Shown in pieces: positions 48,974 through 61,478 of a DNA stretch of 64,000 nt. Made by a program: the position numbers and the translations under genes. Positions within the stretch are counted from its first letter, which is position 1; every line of letters starts with the position of its first letter. Source of the stretch: Apricaphanius iberus. Its lineage: Eukaryota; Chordata; Actinopteri; Cyprinodontiformes; Aphaniidae. Location: contig JAPXFQ010002633.1 in the NCBI GenBank assembly GCA_028564705.1, positions 271,001 through 335,000 of the forward strand. Direction: 5' to 3'. The notes beneath the pieces were generated by a model. The model searched no databases. It had not been told where the DNA came from and saw only the letters and a list, made by a program, of their open reading frames with translations.

Positions 48974-49069
48974 ATTTTCTGAGTTCCCATTTAGAAAAAC
49001 AACAGAATTTCCCACTTAGCCAGAATCCTGACTGGCAAAGTTGGAGCTCACTGAGCTACCCCAAATTTG
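48974..49069 (+). CDS. Unrecognised gene, internal exon c
   Basis: The acceptor chosen is AGAAGTCAG ending at 48973; a nearer AG at 48965-48966 would hit a stop. The donor at 49070 reads GTAAAT. With the base carried from exon b it encodes 32 residues, SSHLEKQQNFPLSQ then PDWQSWSSLSYPKF, and leaves one base. The intron between b and c contains a Tc1-like insertion and its host repeat. No further phase-matching exon was found before the window ends. Confidence 0.5.
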
Positions 49070-49079
49070 GTAAATGGCT

Positions 49080-50330
49080 TAGTGAACATTATTAATAACC
49101 TCAGCTTATTTGTGTTGTTATGTGTTTAAATGTGTTAAGTAGAGGGAAATGTTTGACTTTCCTATTTTTTACTCTTCTCAATTTTGGACACAAATCAAAT
49201 GCTGCATATTTTTCTTATCATATTCCTATAAAATATGGACATAATTTAGACACTTTTGCTAAAGTTGGATCTTGACTTTGTTGACTAATAAAGAGCGTTT
49301 TACTTTAAAAGTAACTTCCATTGTTGTGTTCTGTGGTCCTCGTTTACATATATATTCCTTAAGAATTGGGCTGATGCAAATACCTAAAGTGACTTACAAC
49401 AACTTCAAAGAGTCATTCACTCATATTCATTTCAGTTTTAAGTATTAATTTTCATTATATTAAGATGCAAGGCAGCAAGAGAAAAATAGGGCAGAGTCTA
49501 CAGTGAGACTTGAGGAGCAAGCATGTGTGAGGCGGGGTGAGTCATGGGTTAGAAATGGGGACAGATGAAAGAGAAGGCAGGTAGGCTAGGGGAAGAAAAG
49601 GAAAGAGCAAGGCACTGGAGGGATAACAAAAAAACATTGAGGAGGGACAATGAGGGGGATTAAAAGAAAGGGGATGTGAAAGGTGAATATAAGAGGGTGG
49701 AGAGAACGTGGAAGATAAAAGAGAAATTAAATAAGTGCTGCAGGGTGGAAGGAGGGAAACCTCATTGGGGAAAAGACCCGGCTTAGCTCCACACAGGGCC
49801 TGATTTCGGTGTCTCACTGAACAAAACATTAGCCTACAACTGAGTCACCACACTCCAGAAAACATGCCAGAATGTCCCAGTAATTCATGCTGAAGAAGAG
49901 AAAGTAATTAAAAATCTGATTCAGTCACACGATAATACAACAAAGTTGTGCCAGCAGAAAGTGTGAGATTGCTGAATTCCTGTTAATTTTTCCCCTTCAT
50001 CAGCCCGGGCCTTTAGAATCATCTTAACCTTCTACCCCTGTACAACGCCCATGACTGTAGAACATATTATGATATTTTGCCTGAAGATTACTGTTAAAAG
50101 AAGGAAATTGGTACAAAATTTACAACTGGACATTCAAGATCTTTAAACTTAATTTTTAGTTCCAAAAAATAATGAGATATTTTAAGAAGATTAAATTAAT
50201 GGAGTTGATATATGTTTTGTTTATTTTAGTTTATTTGTTTTTTAATACTTTGTAAATATGCATGCTTTTATCATATTTTATGGTTGTGATGATGATTTTA
50301 TATGGGTTTTGGGAAGGGTGGAGTTTATGG
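49080..50330. other. Non-coding, purine-rich block
   Basis: 49500-49760 is strongly purine-rich on the + strand, giving chance open frames on the minus strand. Nothing else recognised. Confidence 0.45.
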
Positions 50331-50339
50331 GTTAATTTT

Positions 50340-50413
50340 AACCTGTAAAGCACTTTGAGAAGCTTTTGTAGTTGGAAAAGCGCTTTATAAATAAATTTTG
50401 ATTGATTGATTGA
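50340..50413 (+). mobile_element. LINE or SINE 3' tail with (ATTG)n end
   Basis: CTGTAAAGCACTTTGAGAAG, then AAAAGCGCTTTATAAATAAA, ending in ATTGATTGATTG, is the conserved tail of many fish LINEs. The body upstream is not recognisable. Confidence 0.65.
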
Positions 50414-50419
50414 AATATA

Positions 50420-52980
50420 AGTAGGGCATAATTATGCATCAAACATTTTCTTACCATCCGCCATTAAAGATACGTTTATGGCTTATGTTCAGTGTCTTGT
50501 CCTACATGTCCTAGGTTATTGAACTCACCATACATTTTGAACGGTACTTGAACATGGCACAGGTGTGAAGATCGTAGCAGATGCAGATGGTCGTGTGTGG
50601 TTTATAACACAAATATTGATTTTACCTGCAGGTTTCTTTTTAATTTTTTTGTTAATTTAAAGATAAAACAAATTATTTTGTGACTGAGTGAAGGCAGCAT
50701 CTTCTCTCTGTTGTTCTGGGTGAAATGAGCTGATTTGCAAGCGCTGCTGGACAGTGAGGTTGCATAGCAAACGGGTCTGCAATCTGCAGGGAATATCTGC
50801 GACAACATTTGACAGAAAGTAGATAAAGATGGTTGGAATTATCGGTAGATTTACCTCTAGGTGCTTTTAGGTAAAAGGGGGTCTGAAAAGACATTAGAAA
50901 TGATTAGACAGCATCTTGTACACTCAGTTTAATAAAACGTGCGTATGGATTTGGATCCATGTGCAGCTTTTATGTGTTCACAGATTTGAGCATCGTGCTG
51001 GACCTTTTCAGAGGTTTAAACTGAAAAAAGGTAATTATTCCTTTACCTTGTAAATAAGACGACTAAGCAATACTTAATAAACTCACTCCAGGTCGTTCTC
51101 CCCCCAGCTAACAGCCTAATAAGTTCTTCCCTCTGAGCAGTTCAGCTACGTCACCTGACAGGCTAACAGCTCCTTTGACCCTCTCACCTTTTCCCCCTTC
51201 AGCCAAAAACAGCTGGAAAACAAAAGGCAGGAACCAATATCCGTGCACCCTTAACTCATAGTGCAAGTTTTGCGGCGATCTTCGCTCCCTTCTCAAAACA
51301 GATTAAACATTACTAATCTGCCTCACGCTGCCCATCGGCCGCCCTCAGATTTGCTGGAGAAGTGTGTGTGGTAATCGCTTGTGGTTTTCGGCCAGTGGGT
51401 TCAGATTTTGCTGTCCTTCCTCAGTTATTTTTATTTGCAGCTTAACAAGTTTTTGCGCACCTGTAACAAAGCAGCTGATTGCTTTGCTCCTCCTCCTGAC
51501 TCATACAGACAAGTTCAGTTTTTCTCTTGGAGCCTAACTGAGGAAAACAAATGCAAACAAAACACACCAATTCCATACACATAAACCATGCAAAATAAAA
51601 ATATATTAATATGTCCCACTGTTTAACACTTGCATTAGTTAGCCTATATTCTCAATGTTTACAGAGCAGTCCCTGCAAAGCTTTTAGTTAAACTATAGAA
51701 GAGACTAAAGGATTAGTGCGTGTCTTACAGGTGGACGATGGACAATGACATAGTTCATCGGCACAACCCTACTAGAAACCCCACACATCATTTCTTGCCT
51801 TGGGATGAGTAACATTGAAGGGTGCCAAGAGAAAGCAAACCAACAGACTTTTCCCAAGGGATGTTTCTGAAGTAGTTGTTATGCAGGAGAATTAGAAAAT
51901 TGCAGGAAAATGAAACACATTTGGAAAGGGATCACATGTCACGGATTTGGTTATACCTTTAGTATCTGAGATGTCTGAGAAAAATGTTATCTTTAACGTT
52001 ATATATAGAGCTGACATTGTGGGGGCCCCATTGATACAGTTTAGTTTTAAAAGGTCACACTTGTGGAAGGCAAAGCTGCTTTGACTTATTATTAATAGAC
52101 ATAGGCAGATTAGGGGCTCTTCAAGTTTATGATGGAACTGTTTTATGAAAGAGGATGATGTGGTTCCTTGGTCAGCAATATTAGTCTCTGCTAGTGGAAG
52201 CTAACTGTTAGCAACTCCATAAAATCCCAGGACAAGTTTGGGCTTGTTAATTTCTGAAAATGGCACATCAGTGTTGCTTTTTTTACAAAAAGAGGAGCTG
52301 AGAAAGACATTGTTGAAATTTTTTTTGGAGCACGACCAGCAAAATAAACTACATTAGTTTATTGTTCGAAGGCAACATAAGAGTTGCATTGCTGTTGCTC
52401 AATCAGAGGCGAAACGTTTGCATATCATGAATTTTAATGAGATAAACTTGTAATTGTGATGTTTATCTCCATCCACTCCTCTGAAAAACTATAACCTCCT
52501 GAAAAAGCATTGGGAAAGCATTTTTTACACAGATAACTCACAAGGTAATAATTCAAACTAGACACCACAACAAATTTATTGAAGAACAAATGAGTGAATG
52601 AGACCATTAGGATTATTCAAGTTCATTGATGATGGAAAAATCAATTAGTAGATACTCCGTAGTCTTTAAGGGATAGACAGGTTTTTCAGCAATACTTTAG
52701 CACTCGAAGGATGCTCCACTTGTCTTAAGCGGCCCAAAGTGTGTCAAGAATTTCTCTTCGACACCACTCCAACACAACCATCATGGTGAACTGTTATTTT
52801 ACAGTTTTGAGAAGCATCTGTGGAGATAACAGGAGAGGTACCTAGTATTATTTTCTGCTGCCCATCAGCTTCATAGTTTGGCCTACTGTGTACCCAGAGG
52901 TGGTATTCCAAATATCTTGGTTATAACGAGTAGCTATTTCAGCTACTGTTGCCTTTCTATCATCTAAAAAAAGTCTGCCT
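50420..52980. other. Non-coding, nothing certain
   Basis: GC-richer patch at 51080-51320. No exon or named repeat. Confidence 0.4.
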
Positions 52981-52984
52981 GTTT

Positions 52985-53330
52985 TGCCTTGGTTTCTGAC
53001 ATGATGAAGAATTTTTTCTCAATATGGCTCCCGATCACTGGATATGTTGTTTTTTGTATCATTCTTAGTAAACCTGAGAGATGGCTGTGAGTGAAAAGCC
53101 CTGTAGATTATCAGCTTCTGAAATACTCAGACAATCTCATCTGACACCAACAACTTTGCTACATTCAAAGACACTTCCCTTCATGTTCTGAAGCTCAATT
53201 TCAACTTTATATTTTGATCTCCTTAATGTCTGGAGGCCCTGAATGTATTGACTTTGATACATGGCTGATTCACTATTGGTGTTCTGAGCAGGTGTACCTA
53301 ATACAGAGGCAGAACAGTGTATGTTAAGGA
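52985..53330. mobile_element. Degenerate copy of a common fish DNA repeat
   Basis: GATATGTTGTTTTTTGTATC, then ATCAGCTTCTGAAATACTCA, TCTGACACCAACAACTTTGC and the end GTACCTAATA...CAGTGTA, follow the order of a widespread fish non-autonomous repeat known to me only by its sequence. The class is not assigned. Confidence 0.5.
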
Positions 53331-53467
53331 ATCTGTAGGAGTTTGTTTGGTATTATGGAAAAACAAGTACCATGCTATGAGAGGCAAGTTGATTGTGTTT
53401 GTCCCCAATCAGACAATTGATGTCTCAGTCTGTCCTAGTAGTCTTATGGCACTCAAAAGCATGAATT

Positions 53468-54600
53468 CTAACACCCCCTGATACATGCTGTTGGGGAGCT
53501 GTATAATATTTTCAACCACTTTATAAAATAACTTCTGAAGCCAAATTTATGTAAGGTGGCAAATAAAAATAGTCTGGCATTTTGCTTTGTTTCCTGCATG
53601 ATTGTGTAGAATGTTGTTGACAGAATATTCCAGAATCCTTTATAGAACTCTGCTGGAAATCCCTCTGGGCCTGAAGCTTTTGGCATGCTTTGGAGGGCTT
53701 CCTTGAGTTCAGCCGCTGTTAGTGGTGGATTCAGGCCTATCGCTTGACTGTCCGATAATTTAGAAACAATTATTTTATCCAGAAATTGTTGTATTTCATT
53801 TTTTGATGAGTTTATCTCCGGTGAGTATAAAGCTTTATAAAATTCTTTGAAAGTGTTGTTTATTCTTTCAGGATCATATAATATATTCCCAGTTTGGTCT
53901 TTAATTGCAGATGTTGTTTTGTCTTTATTTATTTTAAGATGGTTAGCTGTAAGATACCTGATTTACTACTATGTTCAAAGTTTTCTATTCAAAATCTTTG
54001 AATTAAGAACTGGGTCTGTTTGTTAATAATTTAACTTAATTCTAGCTTTAATTTGCGTCTTTTGCCCGTGCTCTCCTGATTCCAGGGAAACTTCTAATGA
54101 TTTGATAGTTTGTTTTAATTCCTGAATAAATTTATTTTCTATTTTCTTTTTATTTGATGAGATTGAGATTATTTTACCTCTAATCACAGTTTTGCCTGCC
54201 TTCCAGAGAGTGGATGGTGACATACCAGGAGGTCATTTATAGGAAGAGTAGCTACAATAAAAATAATGGTTTTGCCCAGAATCAATTATTTATTCGCAAC
54301 AATCCCAAGCAAATCATCACTTGATTGGTTTAGATCTCTGGACTCTTGTGTCTCTAAATTTCTTTGAAAAGATAAACCCTCATGTAAAACCTTGAAAACA
54401 CCGCAGAAGTCCAAAGATAAAGGAGGTCTAGACCTACCAAACTTTTGTCATTATTTCTTAGTCAGCGGGCTCCAATACATCTCAAGATGCATAAAACATA
54501 GCTATCTTGATGGGTCCTGGATATATGTTGAACAGACACTATGCAATAAGATTAAACGTTTGCTCAAATATTAATCATTGTGAATGCTTTAAAAGTTTCA
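53468..54600. mobile_element. L1/Tx1-like LINE fragment with inverted 5' segment
   Basis: On the minus strand, 54223-54030 encodes SPSTLWKAGKTVIRGKIISI, and 53690-53470 encodes reverse transcriptase motifs SGPEGFPAEFYKGFW and FGFRSYFIKWLKILYSSP. On the plus strand, 54233-54600 encodes the region downstream of the reverse transcriptase (IMVLPRINYLFATIP, then KDKGGLDLPNF and SSSLKAWW). The two halves point away from their junction at about 54225-54232, with stops in both. Confidence 0.8.
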
Positions 54601-54672
54601 GTATCAGCTCCTCTCTGAAAGCTTGGTGGACATGCAGACATACTGTCACCTTGAAAACCCAGACACAGGGCA

Positions 54673-54856
54673 TTGCATGGTGTGGTAGTTAAGATGGGTG
54701 CCCCATGTTCAGAGGCCTCAGCCCTTGAGGGGTCTGTCCCGGTTCGACTCCTGGCCGTGGACATTTACCAATATCTCTCCCGTAATGCTCTCCCCCTTTC
54801 ATATCTGTCTAATGTTAATAAAGACCACTATGGCCACAAAACCTTTAAAAAAAAAA
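54673..54856 (+). mobile_element. tRNA-derived SINE, sense, with A-rich tail
   Basis: tRNA-like promoter region with B-box-like GGTTCGACTCC at about 54741. The tail reads TTAATAAAGACCACTATGGC, then CACAAAACC and poly-A. A diverged antisense copy lies at 10598-10760. Confidence 0.7.
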
Positions 54857-54869
54857 ACAATAATATGTT

Positions 54870-56268
54870 AATATGGAATTAACAACAATAAATTCTTAGA
54901 ATATCAACAAATTCATTATAAAAGATTAATTTAGGCTCAATACTGTTTTTTTCAAATTCCAGTAAGAATTTGAGCTTTTCTTAATCTATATTTGTTCTTT
55001 GTTTTTTCCCTAATCAAACACTCTCTCACTTGCCTCTTTATTGCCTTCCTGTTATCAGAAAGCTGCTGTATTAACTCTTACATATTTTCAGTATACAAAG
55101 GCCAAAATTTCATCTCACACTTGCTCACACACACACATGTCCTAGAAAAAGTCAGAATGCTTATGAGGATCTTAAACAAGAAGATGGACAGAGGTGAGAT
55201 AAATGTAATAGATAGAGAGAGGCATTTAGTCAATAGATGAGATTAATCACAACCTCCCCCCTCTTTTCTTCTCTGCCAGTAGCTGCTCATAATTTACTTG
55301 GGTCAATGTGTGTGCTTGCACACACTTTTGCCTATGTGTGTGTGGATTAAAGAGCAGTGGGGACACCATATTGCTTTTTGAGCATGAGATGTATACATGT
55401 GTAACGATGGATGAAATGTTTGTATATATCAATTATGTAAAGGCTTTATTTTGCATGACAGAGTGCTGTGTGTAAGGGTCCTTGGTGTCCGTTTTGATGT
55501 ATGGTAATGGTGTAAGAGCTTTTGCTGACAGTGCATTTGCATAAGCCCAGTAGATCATCAGCAAAGACTGCATGTGTAAGGAGGTAAACATGTAGCTAAT
55601 CCAGCTCCCGTCAAAGCGTAACAGCAGTATTAATGCGTCGTCTTGCTTGAATTATTCAACTCAGTCTCTTCGTTTCTCCTTCACAAAAACTTTTGCACTC
55701 GTGCTTATTCTTTCCAACTAAAGCTCCTCTTTTTTATATTTGTAGTTTTTTGTTTTTTTTCTAAAGTCAATGCTCTGGAACTTGGATTTCAGATCAGGGC
55801 AGAATAATATGTGAAAGCTCAAATAAAAATGTAATGTATTCCCAGTATGAGTCTTTACTTGGGATATTTTTATTTATTAATGAAATACCAAATATAGTGT
55901 CACTCTTAGGCAATAGATCTTTGAGTCTTTCAAGTATACAGCTTGCGGAGTGATTCTAGACCTCTCCTTTCCCAGGAGAGTGGTGCCAAATGTCATTGAA
56001 GTGTAATACGCAGTTGATGTCTGCCATTAAAGTCAAAGGGACTCTTTCCACCGGCCGCAAAGCAGTGCAAATCGGATGCATCTCAGAAGCGTATGTTATG
56101 GATTTTGTATCACAATCCGCTCAAAGTTGTCATGACCCCGATTGCTGTAGTTTACCATGTTTTCCCCTCTAATCAGTTGTGTGTTACAACTATCTATTTG
56201 AGTTAACATGATATACTAATATATACTAAGCAAATTAACTTTTCAATGATATGCTAATTTATTAAAAA
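54870..56268. other. Non-coding, nothing certain
   Basis: Short (AC)n at 55124-55138. The open frame 55990-56172 has an acceptor-like CAG before it, but its product (IKVKGTLSTGRKAVQIGC) is not recognised and its phase does not fit exon c. Confidence 0.4.
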
Positions 56269-56637
56269 TAGGGATGCAGCGATACCACTTTTTAAAAATA
56301 GATACCGATACTTGGATTTTAGTACTTGCCAATACAGAGTACCAATACCGATACTTCTACCACACAAAAAAATGCAATGAATTGGAAGAGAGGTTTTATT
56401 TTCTTCTCTGCTTGTTACAGCAATTAATGGGGAATTCGATAAAAAGATTAAATATTTATAAAAATGACCACAAAACTAAAATTTTAAGTGAAATATAAAC
56501 ATTTCCCGTGAAATTATTGCAAAGTTTCTACATTTTAAGTATTGGTTCATCGTATCGGTTAATCGAAACCGATACCAAAACAGTACATAAGAACGGTACT
56601 GGCCCTATTAGTAGTATGGGTATAGGTGAATCCCTAA
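56269..56637. mobile_element. MITE-like element with ATACCGATAC motifs
   Basis: Imperfect 18-bp inverted ends: TAGGGATGCAGCGATACC at 56269 and, in reverse complement, TAGGGATTCACCTATACC at 56637. Inside are repeated ACCGATACTT-type motifs. It is probably a non-autonomous hAT, related in motif to the element at 23118-24894. Confidence 0.6.
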
Positions 56638-56639
56638 TT

Positions 56640-58250
56640 AAAATGCTCATATGTAACAAGTGACACTCATAAGGAAGTTTGCTATGTGCCCTGACGCTGT
56701 GAAGTGCTCATTATTTAGATCTTACATTGCCCCTCTGTATACTTCTCAGTTATTACCTGGGTAAAACAAAAAGAGTCTGCAAGGGCTCAAGGTAACCTAT
56801 AAAGATGCAATGAGGTGTATGTTGGGTGTCGCATAGTACAAGTCAATTATTTGTGCCTAACAAAGTTCCTACAGTTAAGGCACTATTAAGATAACTGATG
56901 TTTTGGCCATAGTAAATCCCCATAAAAGCTGTTTTAGATTTACCTCTAGACTGTAAAGACACGGATTTAATAGTGTATGTGCTTTGTAATTTGCAAGATA
57001 TATATTTTTTCTTTTTTTGTTAATATGATGTATGTTTTGTTGTTATTCTCATTATGATCCATAGTTGTCTTATTTTCTATGGACAAATGTCTGGGATAAA
57101 GATTAATGATAAGTCTGAACTGCAGTAGGCCTGGCTATTCCAATAAGTACAATAAAAAAAGAAACATTTATATTTTGTTAAAGAGTAATGATTTAAAACC
57201 AGCCCTGTGGACCTACACAAGTTTTCAAAGTCTGTCTCAGCCCTAAAAAGACTTCTAATCCGTTAACCAGCATCAGCCCCAGAAGTACTCTCTCCCTCCA
57301 TGGCTCACTTAGATAAATGTAAAATTAGTCCCTAATCCACCAGCTGAACTAAATACTTGCTCCCTGGTGTCAACATTGCTTTTTTACATATTTCATTTCA
57401 GTTCCTCCGACCCATACTCTCTTTGTGCTTTTTTTCCTCATTCCTTCTCTTGGTGTATGGATTCATTTGTGACCCATGTGCTAAATTGAGTACACGACCT
57501 CCACAGCCAACACTGCACTTTTAACTAAATTTAATCTCCCCACCCTATCTTGTTTCCTTTGTATCTGTTTCTTTTTGCTGCCCGCATTTCACCCACCTCT
57601 TGTGTGGGCAGAGAGGCCACAAGCGGTTTGCAAATCAATAGTTTTGATAAATGAGAGAAGATTTGTCTATGGCTGTTAAAAATGTAACCTATAACATTTT
57701 GGCTTTTTCGAGCTAGCTGGTTCAGCGTACCAATCTGTCCCCCTGTATCAGAGCCAAAATTACTTAGTGAAAGGCAGAGACAGACGGGAAAAGAAGCAGA
57801 TCACAGAAAAAATGGCTTAAAAGCTGGCACAGAGACAGTATATTTCCTGTAAATTACCCCATGCTTACTGTCTAGCAGCTCTTTCAGACTGTTGAAAGGC
57901 TATTTGATAGTCCAGTGTTTATTTCCATTATATTGCGGTATTGAGTCAGAGCTGCTCAAGCTCATTTTACGCTTAAATTATGTGTACAAATTACTACAAA
58001 TAGCATTATTGTGCTTTATGTTTCTTTTTTGCTTTGTTTTATTTAATTAAAAACAAGAGGTATCATAAACATGCAACCCCTTACATCAAAGAAGAATGTA
58101 TGACAATTAAACAATGGCTAAGAATTTAAAAAACCTCAATGCACGGCAACAATATTTGTTGAGGAATATTTGAATTTATTTGGTTATGAAAGACTTACAT
58201 TTTAAATCCAAATGGAAAATATAACTATTTCAAAACACCATAGTAACTGT
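56640..58250. other. Non-coding, nothing recognised
   Basis: AT-rich, no gene or repeat recognised. Confidence 0.45.
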
Positions 58251-58251
58251 A

Positions 58252-58545
58252 GGGGGGACAGTGGCTCAAGCGTTAGGAGTTCATCCGGTTGGCGGTTTGA
58301 AACCCTGCACCTCCACCCTTTCTTATGCAAGACACTGCACCCTGCTTCACTTGCCTGCTAGTGGTAGTCAAATGGCCTGGTAGCGAAGGTTCTATGGCGG
58401 CCTCGCTCTTCTCAGTCTGCCTCTCGGAAGCTGTGGCTACAATCTAGCTCACCAACATCAGTGTGTGAAGGTGTGCGTCAATGAGTCAATGACTGATTGT
58501 TTTGTAAAAAGTCCTCTGGACTAGCTAAAGCACTATACAAGTACA
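58252..58545 (+). mobile_element. tRNA-derived SINE (second family), sense
   Basis: tRNA-like head GGGGGGACAGTGGCTCAAGC with B-box-like GGTTTGAAACC. The tail is AAAGCACTATACAAGTACAG. The same family lies antisense at 42388-42674. Confidence 0.7.
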
Positions 58546-58773
58546 GTTACCAGGCCAGTTACCATCTGGTGGTGGTTGTTAGCTTCAGGCGCCTTATTTA
58601 GTGTGGTAATATGTTCAATTAGTTTAAATTCTATAGGAAATCACCAACGAAGAGTTGTGGTTTGGATCATTGTCTTAACGAATATCCACTGATTACGAAG
58701 GTTTGAATTACCAGTAGAAGCTGTTACAATCCTGTTTAAAAAAGCCTTTATATTTCATGAAATCCATGATGCC

Positions 58774-59595
58774 CACATTACCAGTTACTTGTCTCAATTC
58801 TTGACTGTTACGATGTTAATATGCACGTACTGTATATAATACAAATTCGACCAAGGTACCCAGATACTGTGATTGGAACATGGAATTTCTCTGCATGCAA
58901 AAAAATAAGCCAGGTTAAGCCGAGCTTTTGGCACTGGGCACTCCCCTTTCGGGAAGTGAAGAGACAGCGGACGTGGGAAACAACAGAACAAGCAGAAAAA
59001 CCGAGTGTTCGACGATCACAGTGTGGTACTGTCAAAGCATTTTTGTTGACCATTTATTTGGTAATTGTGCATATCCTGCTTTATTCTCCACCTGCTTCAC
59101 TGACTTTAGCTTTGTTTACTATTTGTCTGACTCTAGTCTAACGGAAGAGTGTCAGAATGAATGGGCACATGTTGCCTCCTAGCATTGCAGTGTTGAATGC
59201 ACTTGATTCAATAATTTGAATTTCTGAGTGATATGTAAACTGGGACACAACTCTCAATTCCGGTCGAGCCATTATTCCGATTACTGCCAAAACCTTGATT
59301 TAGATGTGCATGTAAAGATACAGACTGAAATGAGAAAATCAAGAAGACACCATGGAGGGCGTTATAAGGAAGTTTTAAATTGGTTAGAGGCTGCACACCT
59401 GTCTGGTCATCAAAGGCCCTAAGCCATTTAGTCAGTACAACTAAAAGAAACTCCTATTTGTACAAGACATCTACAGGATCTCCGGATTAAGTACCTCTAT
59501 GGACTATAAGACATGTAAAAAAAAAAAAAGAGGAGTTAGTTGAGGTCACATTACCAATTACCTGCCTCAATTCTTGACTGCTAGGATGTTAATAT
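58774..59595 (+). repeat. Pair of 49-bp direct repeats bounding about 0.8 kb
   Basis: CACATTACCAGTTACTTGTC... at 58774-58822 recurs at 59547-59595 with 5 mismatches. The enclosed sequence contains chance open frames on both strands and no recognised domain. Confidence 0.75.
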
Positions 59596-59599
59596 TTTT

Positions 59600-61478
59600 G
59601 TTTGGCTTGTCTTTTGCATGACAGAAATACTGGCATTGTCTGGCACGTCCATGTGTTCAGACAGGTCCAGACAGAGTTCATCAAACTATAGAACTGTGGT
59701 AAAAACCTAAGGAAACATGCCACTCTTGACCACAAGGAAAATTAAATGTGGACTATAATACCCCTATAGGATACTGGACAATACGTTTTGGGACACATTC
59801 TGGACCTGTATACATGCATTTCAAAAGTCAGATTTCAGCCGGCCTACGGCAATAATTAGATTTTCTGTTGCTGCATGTAAAGGCACTGAATGAAGGTTAT
59901 AGAGTTCCCAAAGGCTTAGTTTTTTCAGTTGCAGTTGCAAGCCAGCCAATAAACACAGCCCCTCCTCTTCTTTAACCTTAGGTAAATAAATAAAAAAATC
60001 TTTAGTGGGTTTCAGTTTGCAATTCTACATTACAATGTCCTTACTTTTCATGTATTATCTTTGCATCTCATTGTTTTCTAAGGGAAAGTAGCAAAGAATA
60101 ATAAAACACAGTCAGTCTTGCACAATAACAATTCAAAACAAAATTAATGAGCCTTTTGCCAAAGTATTTGTTTTACTTGGAACCAAAATATTCAGAGAAA
60201 TTGGTTACAGTTGTAGATCATCCATTTTGGCAAAAAAAGAAGAAAAAAAAAAGAACACAATAAAAAACCTGGACAAGCTCTAAGCTGTGGGCAAATTAGT
60301 TCCCAACTTTCTAATAAAACATCCTAGCTTCTCAGCGACTTTGCATGTACACTTATGATTCTGGTCTCTTTCTTCTTCATTTTCCATTCTTTTTCACGCA
60401 TGCTTTAATCTGTCTGTCCATTACTCTCTGTTCCTCCCTTCTCATCTGTGCCAGCAGGAAACTGTACAGTAATATTCAGCTCTTTAATAATCACCCGGTG
60501 CCCTAGTTCAGTTATATGATCAACTACCCCCCCCCCCCCCCCCAAACACACACAAGCGCGCATGCACACACACACACACTCTCATTTGGTTACACACATC
60601 AAGCAGCACAGTGTGACTGCTTCATAAACAAGGAGATGAAGTGAATATGGACAGAGGAAGGGTGCGATTTATGAAAAGCAGCACTAAAGTCAGCAAAGGA
60701 GAATAATCACAAAGTATTCAATTATTTCTACACTGCCACTACTCACCATTTACTCAGAAAAAAATGTACAGTTCTGAAATTGTCCCCATGTACTTTTTTT
60801 GGTCTGTGTTTGAAACAGGCAGAGTAAAATTGATGAAGTGTATGTGTAAATAGATCATTTGGAGTGTACACAGACTGAAGAAACACATTACATAATATTA
60901 CAAAAGGAGTTCAGCTTTGCAGATGAGAGCTTGTAATTTTAGACCCTGTACTAAAAGTGAATAAGGAGATTTAATGTTACCCATATGGATGCTCATTTTA
61001 TGATAATAACCCTGTATTCAAATAAATAGGAAAAGCATTGCTCTGCTTAGCATAGACTGTATCCAAAATAGGTCTAAATATACTGGTTCACTGATGAAAG
61101 TATACATTTCATGCAATAATCAAACAAAAAGCTCTGAGTATAGATTTTTAAAGGCGGACTGCAGTGCAAAATTGGATCACAAACTTTCTACGTATATTGA
61201 CCATAAGTGTAGTGATTCATAAACAGAAGTGGCAGGAATGCGGTTAAAGCAAGCCTCTTAGCCAGTTTTCATTAATCTGTGATACTTTCATGAGTTTAAT
61301 CAGGAACAGTAATTTAAAAATCTCTAAAGTTGAAACTTATTACTGCAGAATGTCTTAATAGTGTTAGATTGCAGGTAATTACAAAATTCTTCACATTCCA
61401 TCAGAGGTTAAAATAAAGTTTGAAGTTTTCCATTGTTATTCTCAACAGGAGTAGGGTTTCAAAGCTACATCAAAGATA
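59600..61478. other. Non-coding, low-complexity tracts
   Basis: A run of 17 C at 60527-60543 followed by CA repeats to about 60580. The segment 59790-59900 may be part of an old DNA repeat. Nothing else recognised. Confidence 0.45.

Noticed and set aside
49542..49829. 95-codon minus-strand frame rich in Pro and Ser
   Set aside because: It is the complement of a purine-rich low-complexity tract.
55990..56172. 60-codon frame with an acceptor-like CAG, considered as exon d of the unknown gene
   Set aside because: The phase left by exon c would give a stop after a few codons, and no clear donor defines its end.
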